From Sphingobium sp. (GTDB lineage: Bacteria; Pseudomonadota; Alphaproteobacteria; Sphingomonadales; Sphingomonadaceae), in contig JAGIAA010000026.1 in the NCBI GenBank assembly GCA_017745115.1, positions 1 through 37,962 of the forward strand: a stretch of DNA of 37,962 nucleotides. The letters are read 5' to 3'. Below the pieces are notes generated by a model that searched no databases, was not told the origin of the DNA, and saw nothing but the letters and a program-made list of their open reading frames with translations. Below, in pieces: positions 1 through 8,638 of this stretch. A program made the position numbers and the translations under genes. Each line of letters begins with the position of its first letter. Position 1 is the first letter of the stretch.

Positions 1-501
1 AGCAAGATCAGCGAGAAGAACCCGGTGACGGGCGACGTAACCGAGCGTGCGCCGACCCCGGCGGATCTCGTTCCGGTCGTCTATTATGCCGGCCAGGGCA
101 CGCCGCCCGATCTTTCGCTGATCGCCAAGGCGCGCCATGGCGGTGCGGACTATATCCACTCGCTGCTGATGGGCTACAAGGAACAGCCGGCTGAACTGCT
201 GAAGAAGTTCCCCGACGCCAAGACGCCGAGCGGGCTCTACTACAATCCCTATTTCGCCAATTTGAACCTCGCCATGCCGCCGCCACTGACGGCTGAAGGC
301 CAGGTAACCTATGGCGAAGGCAATCCCAAGCCGACTATCGAACAGATGTCGCAGGACGTCTCGGCCTTTCTGACCTGGGCCGCCGAGCCCAAGATGGAAG
401 CGCGCAAGGCCACGGGTTTTGCCGTCGTGATCTTCCTGCTCGTTGCATCGGTTCTGGCCTTCCTGTCCTACCGGTCGATCTGGGCGAACAAGGAACATTG
501 A
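1..501 (+). CDS. petC: Cytochrome c1, C-terminal part (5' end outside window)
   Basis: This is the last 166 codons of the cytochrome c1 subunit of the bc1 complex, which passes electrons from the Rieske protein to soluble or membrane cytochrome c on the periplasmic side. The frame is open from base 1, so the gene begins upstream and the heme CxxCH motif is not in view. What is visible fits the family: a YYNPYFANLNLAMPPPL stretch, whose Met (partial residue 92) is the expected distal heme ligand, and a single C-terminal membrane anchor (about residues 136-158, ATGFAVVIFLLVASVLAF) followed by a short basic tail. A strong terminator follows within 30 bases, so this is the end of its operon (normally petABC). 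The identification is firm; only the missing N-terminus limits it. Confidence 0.93.
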   Translation, partial: SKISEKNPVTGDVTERAPTPADLVPVVYYAGQGTPPDLSLIAKARHGGADYIHSLLMGYKEQPAELLKKFPDAKTPSGLYYNPYFANLNLAMPPPLTAEGQVTYGEGNPKPTIEQMSQDVSAFLTWAAEPKMEARKATGFAVVIFLLVASVLAFLSYRSIWANKEH

Positions 502-528
502 TGGCGGGTTGCCGCTCACGAAATCGAG

Positions 529-558
529 AAAGGCCGGGCGTTTGCCCGGCCTTTTTTG
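529..558 (+). terminator. Rho-independent terminator after petC
   Basis: A perfect 11-bp stem (AAAGGCCGGGC at 529-539 pairing with 544-554) with a 4-base GTTT loop runs into a T-rich tract (TTTTTTGTT). It lies 28 bases after the petC stop and separates the respiratory operon from the polysaccharide genes. Confidence 0.9.
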
Positions 559-777
559 TTGGCGCGCCAGGTCGCGTGCGCGGAACCAAACAGGGAATTA
601 ACTGTCTATCAGCCCATATTTATCATAAGCACCCGAAACGCAGGGATCGAATGTTTGGTTCATGAGACTGGAGCCGCTTAAAATGGGCAGTGCAGGTCCG
701 GCTCCGCGGTTCACGCCTGTGCCGGGACCGACGCCTGTCGAGGTTGGCAGCGCGGCCCGGAAGACAGCCAAGATTTC

Positions 778-1797
778 ATGAGCGCCGCACCGCGATGCGC
801 TGTCGTGGCCATTGGCCGCAATGAGGGCGAGCGCCTGGTGCGTTGCTTCGAAAGCATCGGCGACGATTATCCGGCGGTGTATGTGGATTCCGGCTCGACC
901 GACCGCAGCGTTGCGGAGGCCGAGAAGCGTGGCATCCAGGTTGTCCACCTTTCCACGGACGCAGGCTTCACCGCAGCGCGCGCGCGTAACGCCGGCTGGC
1001 GTGCCGTAGCGCAGGCGAATGCCGCGCTCGATTACATTCAGTTCGTCGATGGCGATTGCGAGTTCGCGCCGGATTGGATCGCACGGGCGATCACCGAACT
1101 CGACGCCGATCCATCGCTCTGCGCCGTGTTCGGGCGGCGGCGCGAACGCTTCCCCGACGCGTCGGTCTACAACGCCCTATGCGACGATGAGTGGAATGTG
1201 CCCGTCGGTCTCGTCGAGGCTTGCGGCGGTGACGTCCTGTTCCGGCTCACGGCGCTCAAGCAGGCCGACGGCTATAGCGACGACCTGATCGCGGGTGAGG
1301 AGCCCGATCTCTGCCTGCGCCTTGGACAAGAAGGCTGGAAAATTCGCCGCATCGATGCCGAAATGACGCTGCATGACGCCGCGATCACCACCGCGCGGCA
1401 ATGGCAGCTGCGCACGCAGCGGGCGGGACACGCTTTTGCGGAGCATGTCGAGCGGCACGGGCCCAGGGCTTTTGCAAGCTGGCGGGCCGAGCGGAATCGG
1501 ATCGCCCTTTGGGGTTTCGGGCTGCCGCTTCTGTTTCTTGTGCTGGCCGCCGTCGCGCTCGTCACCTGTTCTTGCGTGGCGGCGATTGCCGCGGCCGCGG
1601 TCGTAGCGCTCTACCCCGCGCAAATGGCGAGGCTGACGCTGCGCGATCTACGGCAAGGGCGGTCGTTCCGCTTCTCGGCGGCGCACGGCTTCTGGCTGGT
1701 GGCGGGACGTTTTGCGCAGGCCCGCGGAATGGCGCGCTACTGGATCAACCGCGCGCGCCGTCGCCGCAACAGTCTGATCGAATATAAGGGCGCCTAG
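778..1797 (+). CDS. Family 2 (GT-A) glycosyltransferase with C-terminal membrane segments
   Basis: This 339-residue protein probably transfers a sugar from a nucleotide donor onto a glycan or lipid acceptor at the inner face of the membrane. The N-terminal 230 residues have GT2 features: the RNEGERL entry, VDSGSTD at 36-42, the metal-binding DGD at 91-93 (FVDGDCE), and a GEEPDLCLRL segment that matches the acid/base region of GT2 enzymes. A hydrophobic hairpin (about 240-285, GLPLLFLVLAAVALV and following) and a basic tail suggest membrane attachment. The ATG at 778 has only a weak ribosome site, and I see no better upstream start. It converges with galU across 5 bases and is the only classical glycosyltransferase in the window, which points to exopolysaccharide assembly; donor and acceptor cannot be told. 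Confidence 0.85.
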   Translation: MSAAPRCAVVAIGRNEGERLVRCFESIGDDYPAVYVDSGSTDRSVAEAEKRGIQVVHLSTDAGFTAARARNAGWRAVAQANAALDYIQFVDGDCEFAPDWIARAITELDADPSLCAVFGRRRERFPDASVYNALCDDEWNVPVGLVEACGGDVLFRLTALKQADGYSDDLIAGEEPDLCLRLGQEGWKIRRIDAEMTLHDAAITTARQWQLRTQRAGHAFAEHVERHGPRAFASWRAERNRIALWGFGLPLLFLVLAAVALVTCSCVAAIAAAAVVALYPAQMARLTLRDLRQGRSFRFSAAHGFWLVAGRFAQARGMARYWINRARRRRNSLIEYKGA

Positions 1798-1802
1798 GCC
1801 CT

Positions 1803-2666
1803 TCAGCCGAGCAGGGTTTTCGCCCAGGCCTTGAGCTCGTCACCCATGCCGGCGTCGCGCGCAGCGAGCGCAAAATTGGCCTGAGCGAAGCCGAGCTTGG
1901 ACCCGCAATCGAACCGTTCGCCGTCGAAGGTGACGCCGTGGAAGGGCTGCTGGCCGATCAGCTTGGCCATAGAATCGGTGAGTTGCACTTCGCCGCCTGC
2001 GCCCGCTTCCTGCGTCGCCAGCAGCTTCATGACCTCCGGCTGGAGGATATAGCGGCCCGGGAGCATGAGATTGGACGGCGCGGTGCCAGGCTTCGGCTTC
2101 TCGACGAGACCCTTTACTTCGGTGAGCACGCCGTCGCGCGTGCCGGGATCGATCACGCCATAATTGTGTGTCTCTTCCATCGGCACTTCGAGTGCGCAGA
2201 CCAGGTTGCCGCCGACCTTCTCATATTGCTCGACCATCTGCGCCAAGCAGCCCTTCTTGCGGCCGATCAGCAGTTCGTCGGGCAGGATGATCGCGAACGG
2301 CTCGTCGCCGATGATGTCGCGAGCGCACCAGATGGCGTGACCGAGGCCGCGCGGCTCCTGCTGGCGGACGAAGATGGCATTGCCGGGCGCGAGGCGCGTG
2401 CCCTTGAGCGCCTCGACGGGCTTGCCACGGTCGGCCTGGGTGCGCTCCAGCTCAAAGGCGATGTCGAAATGGTCTTCGATCGCGGCCTTGTTGCGTCCGG
2501 TCACGAAGATCATCGTCTCGATGCCCGCTTCCAGCGCCTCGTCCACCGCATATTGCACGAGTGGACGATCGACGACCGGGAGCATCTCCTTCGGTACGGC
2601 CTTGGTGGCCGGAAGAAAGCGCGTGCCCAGGCCCGCCACAGGAAAAACGACTTTGCGGATGCTCAA
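1803..2666 (-). CDS. galU: UTP-glucose-1-phosphate uridylyltransferase
   Basis: This enzyme makes UDP-glucose from glucose-1-phosphate and UTP, the donor for glucosyl transfer and the substrate of the neighbouring Ugd. The nucleotide-binding signature is near the N-terminus (VFPVAGLGTRFLPATKA), followed by KEMLPVVDRPLVQY, the EKPKPG segment and the C-terminal FDCGSKLGF. I place the start at the TTG at 2664-2666: it gives SIRKVVFPVAG at the family's normal position (287 residues) and has a GGGGAG ribosome site 7 bases upstream. A GTG 30 bases further out would add ten unusual residues and would bury that ribosome site. It is the third gene of the minus-strand set after the small membrane protein and ugd, 98 bases from ugd. 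Product is certain; start is likely. Confidence 0.94.
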   Translation of the reverse strand: MSIRKVVFPVAGLGTRFLPATKAVPKEMLPVVDRPLVQYAVDEALEAGIETMIFVTGRNKAAIEDHFDIAFELERTQADRGKPVEALKGTRLAPGNAIFVRQQEPRGLGHAIWCARDIIGDEPFAIILPDELLIGRKKGCLAQMVEQYEKVGGNLVCALEVPMEETHNYGVIDPGTRDGVLTEVKGLVEKPKPGTAPSNLMLPGRYILQPEVMKLLATQEAGAGGEVQLTDSMAKLIGQQPFHGVTFDGERFDCGSKLGFAQANFALAARDAGMGDELKAWAKTLLG

Positions 2667-2764
2667 CGGAATGCTCCCCACCAGGAATTCTCTCACGAGG
2701 TGGCTATCACCGATTCAGGTAAATATCGCGCTAGCAAAACGCCAATGTTTCAATGATGCGGCGT

Positions 2765-4066
2765 TCAACGGCCCACGGCCGTGTAGCTGAACCCCGCATC
2801 CTCGGCGAGCTTGCGCGGATAGATGTTGCGCAGGTCGACCATGATCGGCGTCTTCAGCAGGGCCTTGAGCCGCTGCAGGTCGAGCGCGCGGAACGCATCC
2901 CATTCGGTGATGATGACCAGCGCGTCGGCGTCTTGCGCCGTTTCATAGGCGTTGGCGCAGTAGGCGATGTCCTTGAGGACGAGCTTGGCCTGCTCCATGC
3001 CCTCCGGATCATAAGCCCGGATGCGCCCGCCGGCCTGCTGCAGCGTCTCGATGATCGCAATCGCAGGGGATTCGCGCATATCGTCGGTGTTCTGCTTGAA
3101 GGTGAGGCCAAGCACGGCGACCGTCTTTCCGGCGACACTGCCGTCGAGCGCGTCGATCACCTTCTCGCCCATGGCGCGTTTGCGCGCATCGTTCACGGCG
3201 ACGACCGTCTCGACGATCCGCTGGGGAGCACCATAGTCGGTCGCGGTCTTGAGCAGCGCCAGCGTGTCCTTGGGAAAGCAGCTGCCGCCATAGCCAGGAC
3301 CGGGGTGCAGGAACTTCGATCCGATGCGATTGTCGAGGCCGATACCCCGTGCCACTTCATAGACGTCCGCGCCCACCTTTTCGCAGAGATCGGCGATCTC
3401 GTTGATGAAGGTGATCTTGGTCGCGAGGAATGCGTTGCCGGCATATTTGGTGAGCTCGGCGCCGCGGCGACTCATCTCGATGACCGCCGAGCGGCCGATG
3501 ACGAGCGGCCGGTAGATCTGGCGCATGATCTCGAGCGCGCGTGGATCGTCGCCGCCGATGACGACGCGGTCCGGCCGCTTGAAGTCGTCGATCGCCGCGC
3601 CCTCGCGCAGGAATTCGGGATTGGAGATGACGGCGAAGTCGGCGCCCGGATTGGCGGCGCGGATGATGCGCTCGACCTCGTCGCCAGTACCGACCGGGAC
3701 CGTGGACTTGTCGACGACGACGGTGAAGCCCTGGATCGCTGCCGCGATTTCTTCGGCAGCGGCATAGACATAGGCGAGATCGGCGTGACCGTCGCCGCGC
3801 CGGGAGGGCGTGCCGACCGCGATAAACACGGCGTCCGCGCCGGCGACCGCGGGCGCGAGGTCGGTGGTGAAGGAGAGGCGCGCAGCGGCGACGTTCTTGG
3901 CGACGAGATGATCGAGGCCCGGCTCGAAGATCGGCATGCGCCCGGCGCGCAGCGCCTCGATCTTGGCTTCGTCCTTGTCGACGCAGATCACGTCATGACC
4001 GAAATCGGCAAAGCAGGCACCCGAGACGAGCCCGACATAGCCCGAGCCGATCATCGTAATCTTCAT
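2765..4066 (-). CDS. ugd: UDP-glucose 6-dehydrogenase
   Basis: This 433-residue enzyme oxidises UDP-glucose to UDP-glucuronate with two NAD+, supplying the acidic sugar of the polymer. The Rossmann motif GSGYVGLVSGACFADFG is at residues 7-23, and the catalytic cysteine is C263 within GPGYGGSCFPKDT. The C-terminal UDP-binding domain carries GLTFKQNTDDMRESPA. Length is typical for bacterial Ugd. The gene lies between the small membrane protein (45-base gap) and galU, so it is probably co-transcribed with the enzyme that makes its substrate. Confidence 0.96.
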   Translation of the reverse strand: MKITMIGSGYVGLVSGACFADFGHDVICVDKDEAKIEALRAGRMPIFEPGLDHLVAKNVAAARLSFTTDLAPAVAGADAVFIAVGTPSRRGDGHADLAYVYAAAEEIAAAIQGFTVVVDKSTVPVGTGDEVERIIRAANPGADFAVISNPEFLREGAAIDDFKRPDRVVIGGDDPRALEIMRQIYRPLVIGRSAVIEMSRRGAELTKYAGNAFLATKITFINEIADLCEKVGADVYEVARGIGLDNRIGSKFLHPGPGYGGSCFPKDTLALLKTATDYGAPQRIVETVVAVNDARKRAMGEKVIDALDGSVAGKTVAVLGLTFKQNTDDMRESPAIAIIETLQQAGGRIRAYDPEGMEQAKLVLKDIAYCANAYETAQDADALVIITEWDAFRALDLQRLKALLKTPIMVDLRNIYPRKLAEDAGFSYTAVGR

Positions 4067-4111
4067 TATGCACAGTCCTCTTGGCGCGCGGTGCCCCCGC
4101 GCGAGAGGCCC

Positions 4112-4369
4112 CTATTTCAATTTGGGCTTCAAGACCAGCCAGACATAGACCACCACGCCGATGATCATGGCAACGGCAATGCCGTGCAGCAGCAGGTTGT
4201 CGTTCTTGATGCCGTAATTGCCCGCCTGGTTGGCGATCGCGCAGCCCAGCGTCGGCGGGAGATAGTCGATCATCCGGTCAGGCGGATTTTCCATCGACGA
4301 GCGCTGGAGAAAAAGCACGATGATTCCGGCAAACAAGGCCAGTGTGAGCCAGTCATATGCCGTTTCCAT
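4112..4369 (-). CDS. Small two-helix membrane protein, resembles XrtV sorting-system accessory protein
   Basis: This 85-residue protein has two hydrophobic segments (about 7-22, WLTLALFAGIIVLFLQ, and 60-80, LHGIAVAMIIGVVVYVWLVL) around a short loop containing DYLPPTLGCAIAN. From memory it resembles small proteins of sphingomonads named XrtV sorting system accessory protein, linked to exosortase V; I could not check this, and no exosortase or PEP-CTERM-like protein is visible here. I choose the second ATG (4367-4369), because GGAGG sits 6 bases before it; the ATG two codons upstream would touch the ribosome site. It is first in the minus-strand set with ugd and galU, so a role at the envelope in polymer production is plausible. 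Gene reality is likely; the function is not established. Confidence 0.6.
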   Translation of the reverse strand: METAYDWLTLALFAGIIVLFLQRSSMENPPDRMIDYLPPTLGCAIANQAGNYGIKNDNLLLHGIAVAMIIGVVVYVWLVLKPKLK

Positions 4370-4599
4370 CGTCATCCTCCGCCGGCGGTTTAACTAATTT
4401 CGCTGCGTCTCTACCGCCGAGTGGCTAATTTTTTTGTCAATAAAAGGCAAAGTGATTCACGATCTTTTCGTGCAACCTCGATTATGAGGCGCGTCGGACG
4501 CAAATTTGGTGCCAGGGCGTGACGAGACTTGCATCGCTTCCGCGAGAAGTTAGGCGCAGGGTCGGGTCCGGCCGGATTTGGCGTGTAGGGGGATTCGCG

Positions 4600-5118
4600 A
4601 TGAAGTTCCGCGAAATGCTTGCTCTGATCCGCGAGGATCATGTCGCGCACGGACGCGACTGGACGCGGCCCGGCTTTCGCGCGGTCTCGGTGCATCGTTT
4701 TGGCAATTGGCGCATGGCTGTGCGGCCCAAGATCGTGCGCGCGCCGCTCAGCATTCTCTACCGCGTCGCCTATCGCCGCTGCCGCAATGTCTACGGTATC
4801 GAGCTTCCTCATACGGTTGAGCTCGGACGCAGGGTCGTGATCGAGCATCAGGGCGGGATCGTCATCCACGGCGCGTGCAAGATCGGCGACGAGTGTATCA
4901 TTCGTCAGAACTGCACGCTTGGCATTCGTTCGCTCGACAGGCTGCAGGACGCGCCGGTGTTGGCGGAACGTGTGAATGTAGGGGCAGGGGCCGTGCTGCT
5001 GGGTGCGATCACTGTCGGCGAGGGCGCGCAGATTGGTGCCAACGCCGTCGTGCTGCAGGACGTGCCGGCCGGCGCGCTCGCTGCGGGTGTTCCGGCGCGT
5101 ATCGTTGCGCGCTCTTGA
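4600..5118 (+). CDS. Hexapeptide-repeat acyltransferase, serine O-acetyltransferase-like
   Basis: This 172-residue protein has a short helical N-terminus and then a left-handed beta-helix built from hexapeptide repeats (from VVIEHQGGIVIHG to VGEGAQIGANAVVLQDV). The segment IEHQGGIVIHGACKIGD matches the catalytic His/CoA region of CysE-type enzymes, so acetyl transfer from acetyl-CoA to a hydroxyl is expected. The ending DVPAGALAAGVPARIV is typical of the superfamily. The ATG at 4600 is preceded by a GGGGG ribosome site; the reading frame is open further upstream but has no better start. CysE proper is longer (about 260-270 residues). Position at the head of the rml operon suggests acetylation of a sugar or polymer rather than cysteine synthesis. 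That specificity is inference. Confidence 0.75.
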   Translation: MKFREMLALIREDHVAHGRDWTRPGFRAVSVHRFGNWRMAVRPKIVRAPLSILYRVAYRRCRNVYGIELPHTVELGRRVVIEHQGGIVIHGACKIGDECIIRQNCTLGIRSLDRLQDAPVLAERVNVGAGAVLLGAITVGEGAQIGANAVVLQDVPAGALAAGVPARIVARS

Positions 5119-5172
5119 ATTCGGTAGGCAAGCGGTTAGGCAGGGCCTCCGTGATGCGTGGGGAGACAGTTT

Positions 5173-6057
5173 TTGACGACGCGTAAGGGCATTATTCTGG
5201 CAGGCGGCTCCGGCACGCGGCTCTATCCGCTGACCAAGGCGGTCTCGAAGCAGCTGATGCCGGTCTACGACAAGCCGATGATCTATTATCCGCTGTCGGT
5301 GCTCATCCTCTCCGGCATTCGCGAGATCATGATCATCACGACGCCGCAGGATCAGGCCGCTTTCCAGGCCCTGCTCGGCGATGGCTCGGACCTCGGCATT
5401 TCGCTCACTTATGCCGTGCAGCCTCATCCCGGCGGCCTCGCCCAAGCCTATCATATCGGTGCCGATTTCGTGGGAACGAACCCCTCGACGCTGATCCTCG
5501 GCGATAATATCTTCTACGGCCACGGTCTGACCGAGCTTCTGCAATCGGCATCTGCGCGGGAGAGCGGCGCGACGGTGTTCGGCTATTATGTGAGCGATCC
5601 CAAGGCCTATGGCGTCGTCTCCTTCGACAAGGACGGCCGCGCCGAGACGATCGAGGAAAAGCCTGCTGTTCCCAAGTCCAACTACGCCGTGACCGGACTC
5701 TATTTCTACGACGGCAAAGCGGTCGAGCGGGCGCACCAGATCAAGCCTTCGCCGCGCGGCGAGCTGGAGATCACCGACCTCAATCGCGTCTATCTCGAAG
5801 CGGGCGAACTCAATGTCGAGCTGATGGGCCGCGGCTATGCCTGGCTCGATACCGGCACCCACGGCTCGCTGCTCGATGCCGCCAATTATGTGCGCATCAC
5901 CGAGGAGCGGCAGGGGCTCAAGATCTGCTGCCCGGAGGAACTGGCTTGGCGAATGGGCTTCATCGACGATGGTCAGCTGCTCAAGATCGCTGAACCGCTG
6001 CGCAAGTCGGGCTATGGCGAGTATCTCGTGAAGCTGCTGGAGCGCGGCATCATATGA
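5173..6057 (+). CDS. rmlA: Glucose-1-phosphate thymidylyltransferase
   Basis: This is the first step of dTDP-L-rhamnose synthesis: dTTP and glucose-1-phosphate give dTDP-glucose. The N-terminus carries the signature [22 protein letters not shown], followed by [14 protein letters not shown] and later [11 protein letters not shown] and [20 protein letters not shown], all typical of RmlA. I place the start at the TTG at 5173, 7 bases after a GGGGAG ribosome site, giving 294 residues (normal for the family). A GTG 15 bases upstream overlaps that ribosome site and is less likely. It overlaps rmlC by 4 bases (ATGA), which implies translational coupling. Confidence 0.96.
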   Translation: MTTRKGIILAGGSGTRLYPLTKAVSKQLMPVYDKPMIYYPLSVLILSGIREIMIITTPQDQAAFQALLGDGSDLGISLTYAVQPHPGGLAQAYHIGADFVGTNPSTLILGDNIFYGHGLTELLQSASARESGATVFGYYVSDPKAYGVVSFDKDGRAETIEEKPAVPKSNYAVTGLYFYDGKAVERAHQIKPSPRGELEITDLNRVYLEAGELNVELMGRGYAWLDTGTHGSLLDAANYVRITEERQGLKICCPEELAWRMGFIDDGQLLKIAEPLRKSGYGEYLVKLLERGII

Positions 6058-6599
6058 ACATCATCGAGACGGCGATTCCGGGCCTGCTCATCATCGAGCC
6101 CAAGGTTTTCGGCGACGACCGCGGCTTTTTCATGGAAAGCTGGAATGCGAAGGGATTTGCCGCCGCCGGGCTCGATCTCGACTTCGTGCAGGACAATCAC
6201 AGCCGTTCCTCGCGTGGCGTGCTGCGCGGCATGCACTATCAGCAGCCCGGTCCGCAGGGGAAGCTGGTGCGCGTGACGGCGGGCGCCGTCTACGACGTCG
6301 CGGTCGACATGCGCCGCTCTTCACCGACGTTCGGCAAATGGGTGGGCGTGGAGCTGAGCGCCGCCAACAAGCGCATGTTCTGGGTCCCCGAGGGCCTTGC
6401 TCATGGCTTCCTCTGTCTCGAGGACGGCACGGACTTCCTATACAAATGCCGCGGCTATTATGATCCGGCCAATGAGCACAGCCTGCTCTGGAACGATCCG
6501 GACGTCGGCATCGAATGGCCGCTCGACGGCATCGTGCCGCAGCTTTCGGGCAAGGATGAAGCCGGTAAGCCGCTCCGTGACGCTGTGACCTTCCCGTGA
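6054..6599 (+). CDS. rmlC: dTDP-4-dehydrorhamnose 3,5-epimerase
   Basis: This 181-residue cupin epimerises dTDP-4-keto-6-deoxyglucose at C3 and C5. Visible family motifs are [18 protein letters not shown] near the N-terminus, [18 protein letters not shown] with the catalytic His at 61, [11 protein letters not shown], and [12 protein letters not shown] with the catalytic Tyr near 130. It overlaps rmlA by 4 bases upstream and rmlD by 4 bases downstream (GTGA), so all three are translationally linked. Confidence 0.96.
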   Translation: MNIIETAIPGLLIIEPKVFGDDRGFFMESWNAKGFAAAGLDLDFVQDNHSRSSRGVLRGMHYQQPGPQGKLVRVTAGAVYDVAVDMRRSSPTFGKWVGVELSAANKRMFWVPEGLAHGFLCLEDGTDFLYKCRGYYDPANEHSLLWNDPDVGIEWPLDGIVPQLSGKDEAGKPLRDAVTFP

Positions 6600-7462
6600 A
6601 AGTGCTGGTCACCGGCGCGGGCGGCCAACTTGGCCAGGCCCTGCAGGCAAGCGCTCCGGCCGGTGCTCATGTCGTCGCGCTCGGTCATGCCGATCTCGAC
6701 ATTGGCGATGCGGCCAAGGTTGCTGCGGTGATCTCGCTCGGCACATTCGATCTCGTCATCAATGCCGCCGCCTACACCGCGGTCGACAAGGCCGAGAGCG
6801 ATGAGTGGACGGCCTATCGCATCAACGGCGAGGGACCGGGTCATCTGGCGGCCGCATGTCATGCTGCGCAGACGCGCTTCGTGCATGTCTCGACCGATTT
6901 CGTCTTCAATGGTCGCGGTGGCGTGCCCTACCTTCCGGACCAGGAAACCGACCCGCTCGGCATCTATGGCGCGAGCAAGCTGGCGGGTGAAAAATCCGCT
7001 CTGGCGGCGGACCCGGCCTCGCTCATCGTCCGTACGGCGTGGGTCTATGGCACGACCGGACATAATTTCGTGCGCACCATGCTGCGCCTCATGGCGGAAC
7101 GCGACGAGGTACGTGTCGTCGCGGACCAGATCGGCACGCCGACTTTCGCGGGCGGCCTGGCCGATGCGCTCTGGACACTCGCCGCAGCAGGTGCGAGCGG
7201 CATCCACCATTGGACCGACAGCGGCGCGGCGAGCTGGTATGATTTCGCCGTCGCGATCCAGGAAGAGGCGGTGGGACTGGGGTTGCTCAGCCGCGCCGTG
7301 CCTGTGATTCCGATCGCCACGGCCGACTATCCGACACCGGCGATGCGGCCGCATTATTCGGTTCTCAACAAAAGCTCCGCTATTCAGCTCATCGGAGCAG
7401 CGCCGCCGCACTGGCGCGTCAATCTTCGCCACATGCTGGGAGTGATCAAGGCGAATGGCTAA
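6596..7462 (+). CDS. rmlD: dTDP-4-dehydrorhamnose reductase
   Basis: This 288-residue short-chain dehydrogenase reduces the 4-keto group to yield dTDP-L-rhamnose. It starts with a GTG (6596) inside the rmlC stop and shows VLVTGAGGQLGQAL (nucleotide-binding glycine motif), NAAAYTAVDKAES, STDFVFNG and the catalytic YGASK pair (Y124, K128). It overlaps rmlB by 8 bases. The order A-C-D-B differs from the rhsACBD order that I recall for sphingan producers, where the dehydratase comes third. Confidence 0.95.
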   Translation: MKVLVTGAGGQLGQALQASAPAGAHVVALGHADLDIGDAAKVAAVISLGTFDLVINAAAYTAVDKAESDEWTAYRINGEGPGHLAAACHAAQTRFVHVSTDFVFNGRGGVPYLPDQETDPLGIYGASKLAGEKSALAADPASLIVRTAWVYGTTGHNFVRTMLRLMAERDEVRVVADQIGTPTFAGGLADALWTLAAAGASGIHHWTDSGAASWYDFAVAIQEEAVGLGLLSRAVPVIPIATADYPTPAMRPHYSVLNKSSAIQLIGAAPPHWRVNLRHMLGVIKANG

Positions 7463-8513
7463 TCTTCTCGTGACCGGCGGCGCCGGCTTCATCGGCGCCA
7501 ATTTCGTGCATTATTGGGCGGCGCATCACCCTGACGACACGGTCACGGTGCTCGACGTGCTGACTTATGCCGGCAATCCCGCGAACCTTGACGGCCTCAA
7601 CAGCGTCGACCTCATAAAAGGGGACATTTGCGACACTTCGCTGGTCGAAACGCTGCTGAAAGATCGCAAGATCGACACGGTGGTGCATTTCGCGGCGGAA
7701 AGTCATGTCGACCGGTCCATCACGGGCCCGGATGCGTTCGTGACGACCAACATCATCGGCACGCACAGCCTGCTCAAGGCCGCCCGCAAGATCTGGCTGG
7801 ATAGCGGCACCGGCACGCCGCACCGCTTCCACCACGTCTCGACGGACGAGGTCTACGGTTCGCTGGGTCCGAACGATCCGGCGTTCAGCGAGACCAAGCA
7901 ATATGAGCCCAATTCGCCCTATTCGGCATCGAAGGCGGCGTCGGACCATCTCGTGCGCGCTTATCACCACACTTATGGGCTCGACGTGACGACGAGCAAC
8001 TGCTCGAACAATTATGGGCCCTACCAGTTTCCCGAGAAGCTGATCCCGCTCTTCCTGCTGAACTGCCTCTACGGCCGCAACCTGCCGATCTATGGCGACG
8101 GCATGAACGTGCGCGACTGGCTCCATGTCGAGGATCACTGCCACGGTATCGAGAAGGTGCTGCAGGTCGGCAAGACGGGCGAGACCTACAATATCGGTGG
8201 CGGCCAGGAGCTGCCTAATCTCCGCGTCATCGAGGAGATCTGTGCCACGGTCGACCGGGCATTTGCGGAAAATCCCTCGCTCGCCGAGCGCTTCCCCGAT
8301 GCGCCGGCCGCGAATGGCAAAGAGTCCGTGAGCCTCAAGACGTTCGTGACCGATCGCGCCGGCCATGATCGCCGCTATGCGATCGACGAGACCAAAGCGC
8401 GCGGCGAACTGGGCTATGCGCCCCGTCGCACGTTCGCCGAGGGCTTCGCGCAGACATTGGCCTGGTATCTGGCCAATGAAGGCTGGTGGCGGCCGCTCCT
8501 GACCAAGGCCTAG
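7455..8513 (+). CDS. rmlB: dTDP-glucose 4,6-dehydratase
   Basis: This 352-residue enzyme converts dTDP-glucose to dTDP-4-keto-6-deoxyglucose using bound NAD+. It shows LLVTGGAGFIGANFV at the N-terminus, HFAAESHVDRSI, STDEVYGSLG, and the YSASK catalytic pair (Y156, K160), then the substrate-binding NCSNNYGPYQFPEKLIPLF. It is the last gene of the rml operon. A pair of palindromes lies between it and the oppositely oriented BY-kinase gene. Confidence 0.96.
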   Translation: MANLLVTGGAGFIGANFVHYWAAHHPDDTVTVLDVLTYAGNPANLDGLNSVDLIKGDICDTSLVETLLKDRKIDTVVHFAAESHVDRSITGPDAFVTTNIIGTHSLLKAARKIWLDSGTGTPHRFHHVSTDEVYGSLGPNDPAFSETKQYEPNSPYSASKAASDHLVRAYHHTYGLDVTTSNCSNNYGPYQFPEKLIPLFLLNCLYGRNLPIYGDGMNVRDWLHVEDHCHGIEKVLQVGKTGETYNIGGGQELPNLRVIEEICATVDRAFAENPSLAERFPDAPAANGKESVSLKTFVTDRAGHDRRYAIDETKARGELGYAPRRTFAEGFAQTLAWYLANEGWWRPLLTKA

Positions 8514-8543
8514 AAAGCCGGCGCGTTGATGCTAATGAGCGTC

Positions 8544-8617
8544 ACCCCAGCGAAAGCTGGGGTCTCGTGCCGCAAGATCTAGAATGACCGCATGAGATCC
8601 CAGCTTTCGCTGGGATC
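8544..8617. repeat. Inverted pair of CCCAGCGAAAGCTGGG palindromes
   Basis: Two hairpins lie between converging genes. The left one is ACCCCAGC-GAAA-GCTGGGGT (8544-8563), with a GNRA-type tetraloop on the plus strand. The right one is GATCCCAGC-TTTC-GCTGGGATC (8596-8617), which is the same element inverted, so its loop reads GAAA on the minus strand. The paired layout resembles REP/BIME elements. A related palindrome is at 34250-34279. It may also serve as a two-way transcription stop, but there is no T-tract. Confidence 0.8.
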
Positions 8618-8638
8618 ACGATCGAGGTCGGACGCCCG

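Noticed and set aside
2753..4393. A 546-codon open frame opposite ugd
   Set aside because: It is the antisense frame of a clear Ugd with intact motifs. Long antisense frames are normal in GC-rich codon bias, and its sequence is Asp/Arg/Gly-rich without domains.
4376..4599. A promoter or riboswitch in the divergent region before the hexapeptide acyltransferase
   Set aside because: It is AT-rich near 4428-4452 and must hold promoters, but I could not fit -35/-10 pairs or a known riboswitch fold.
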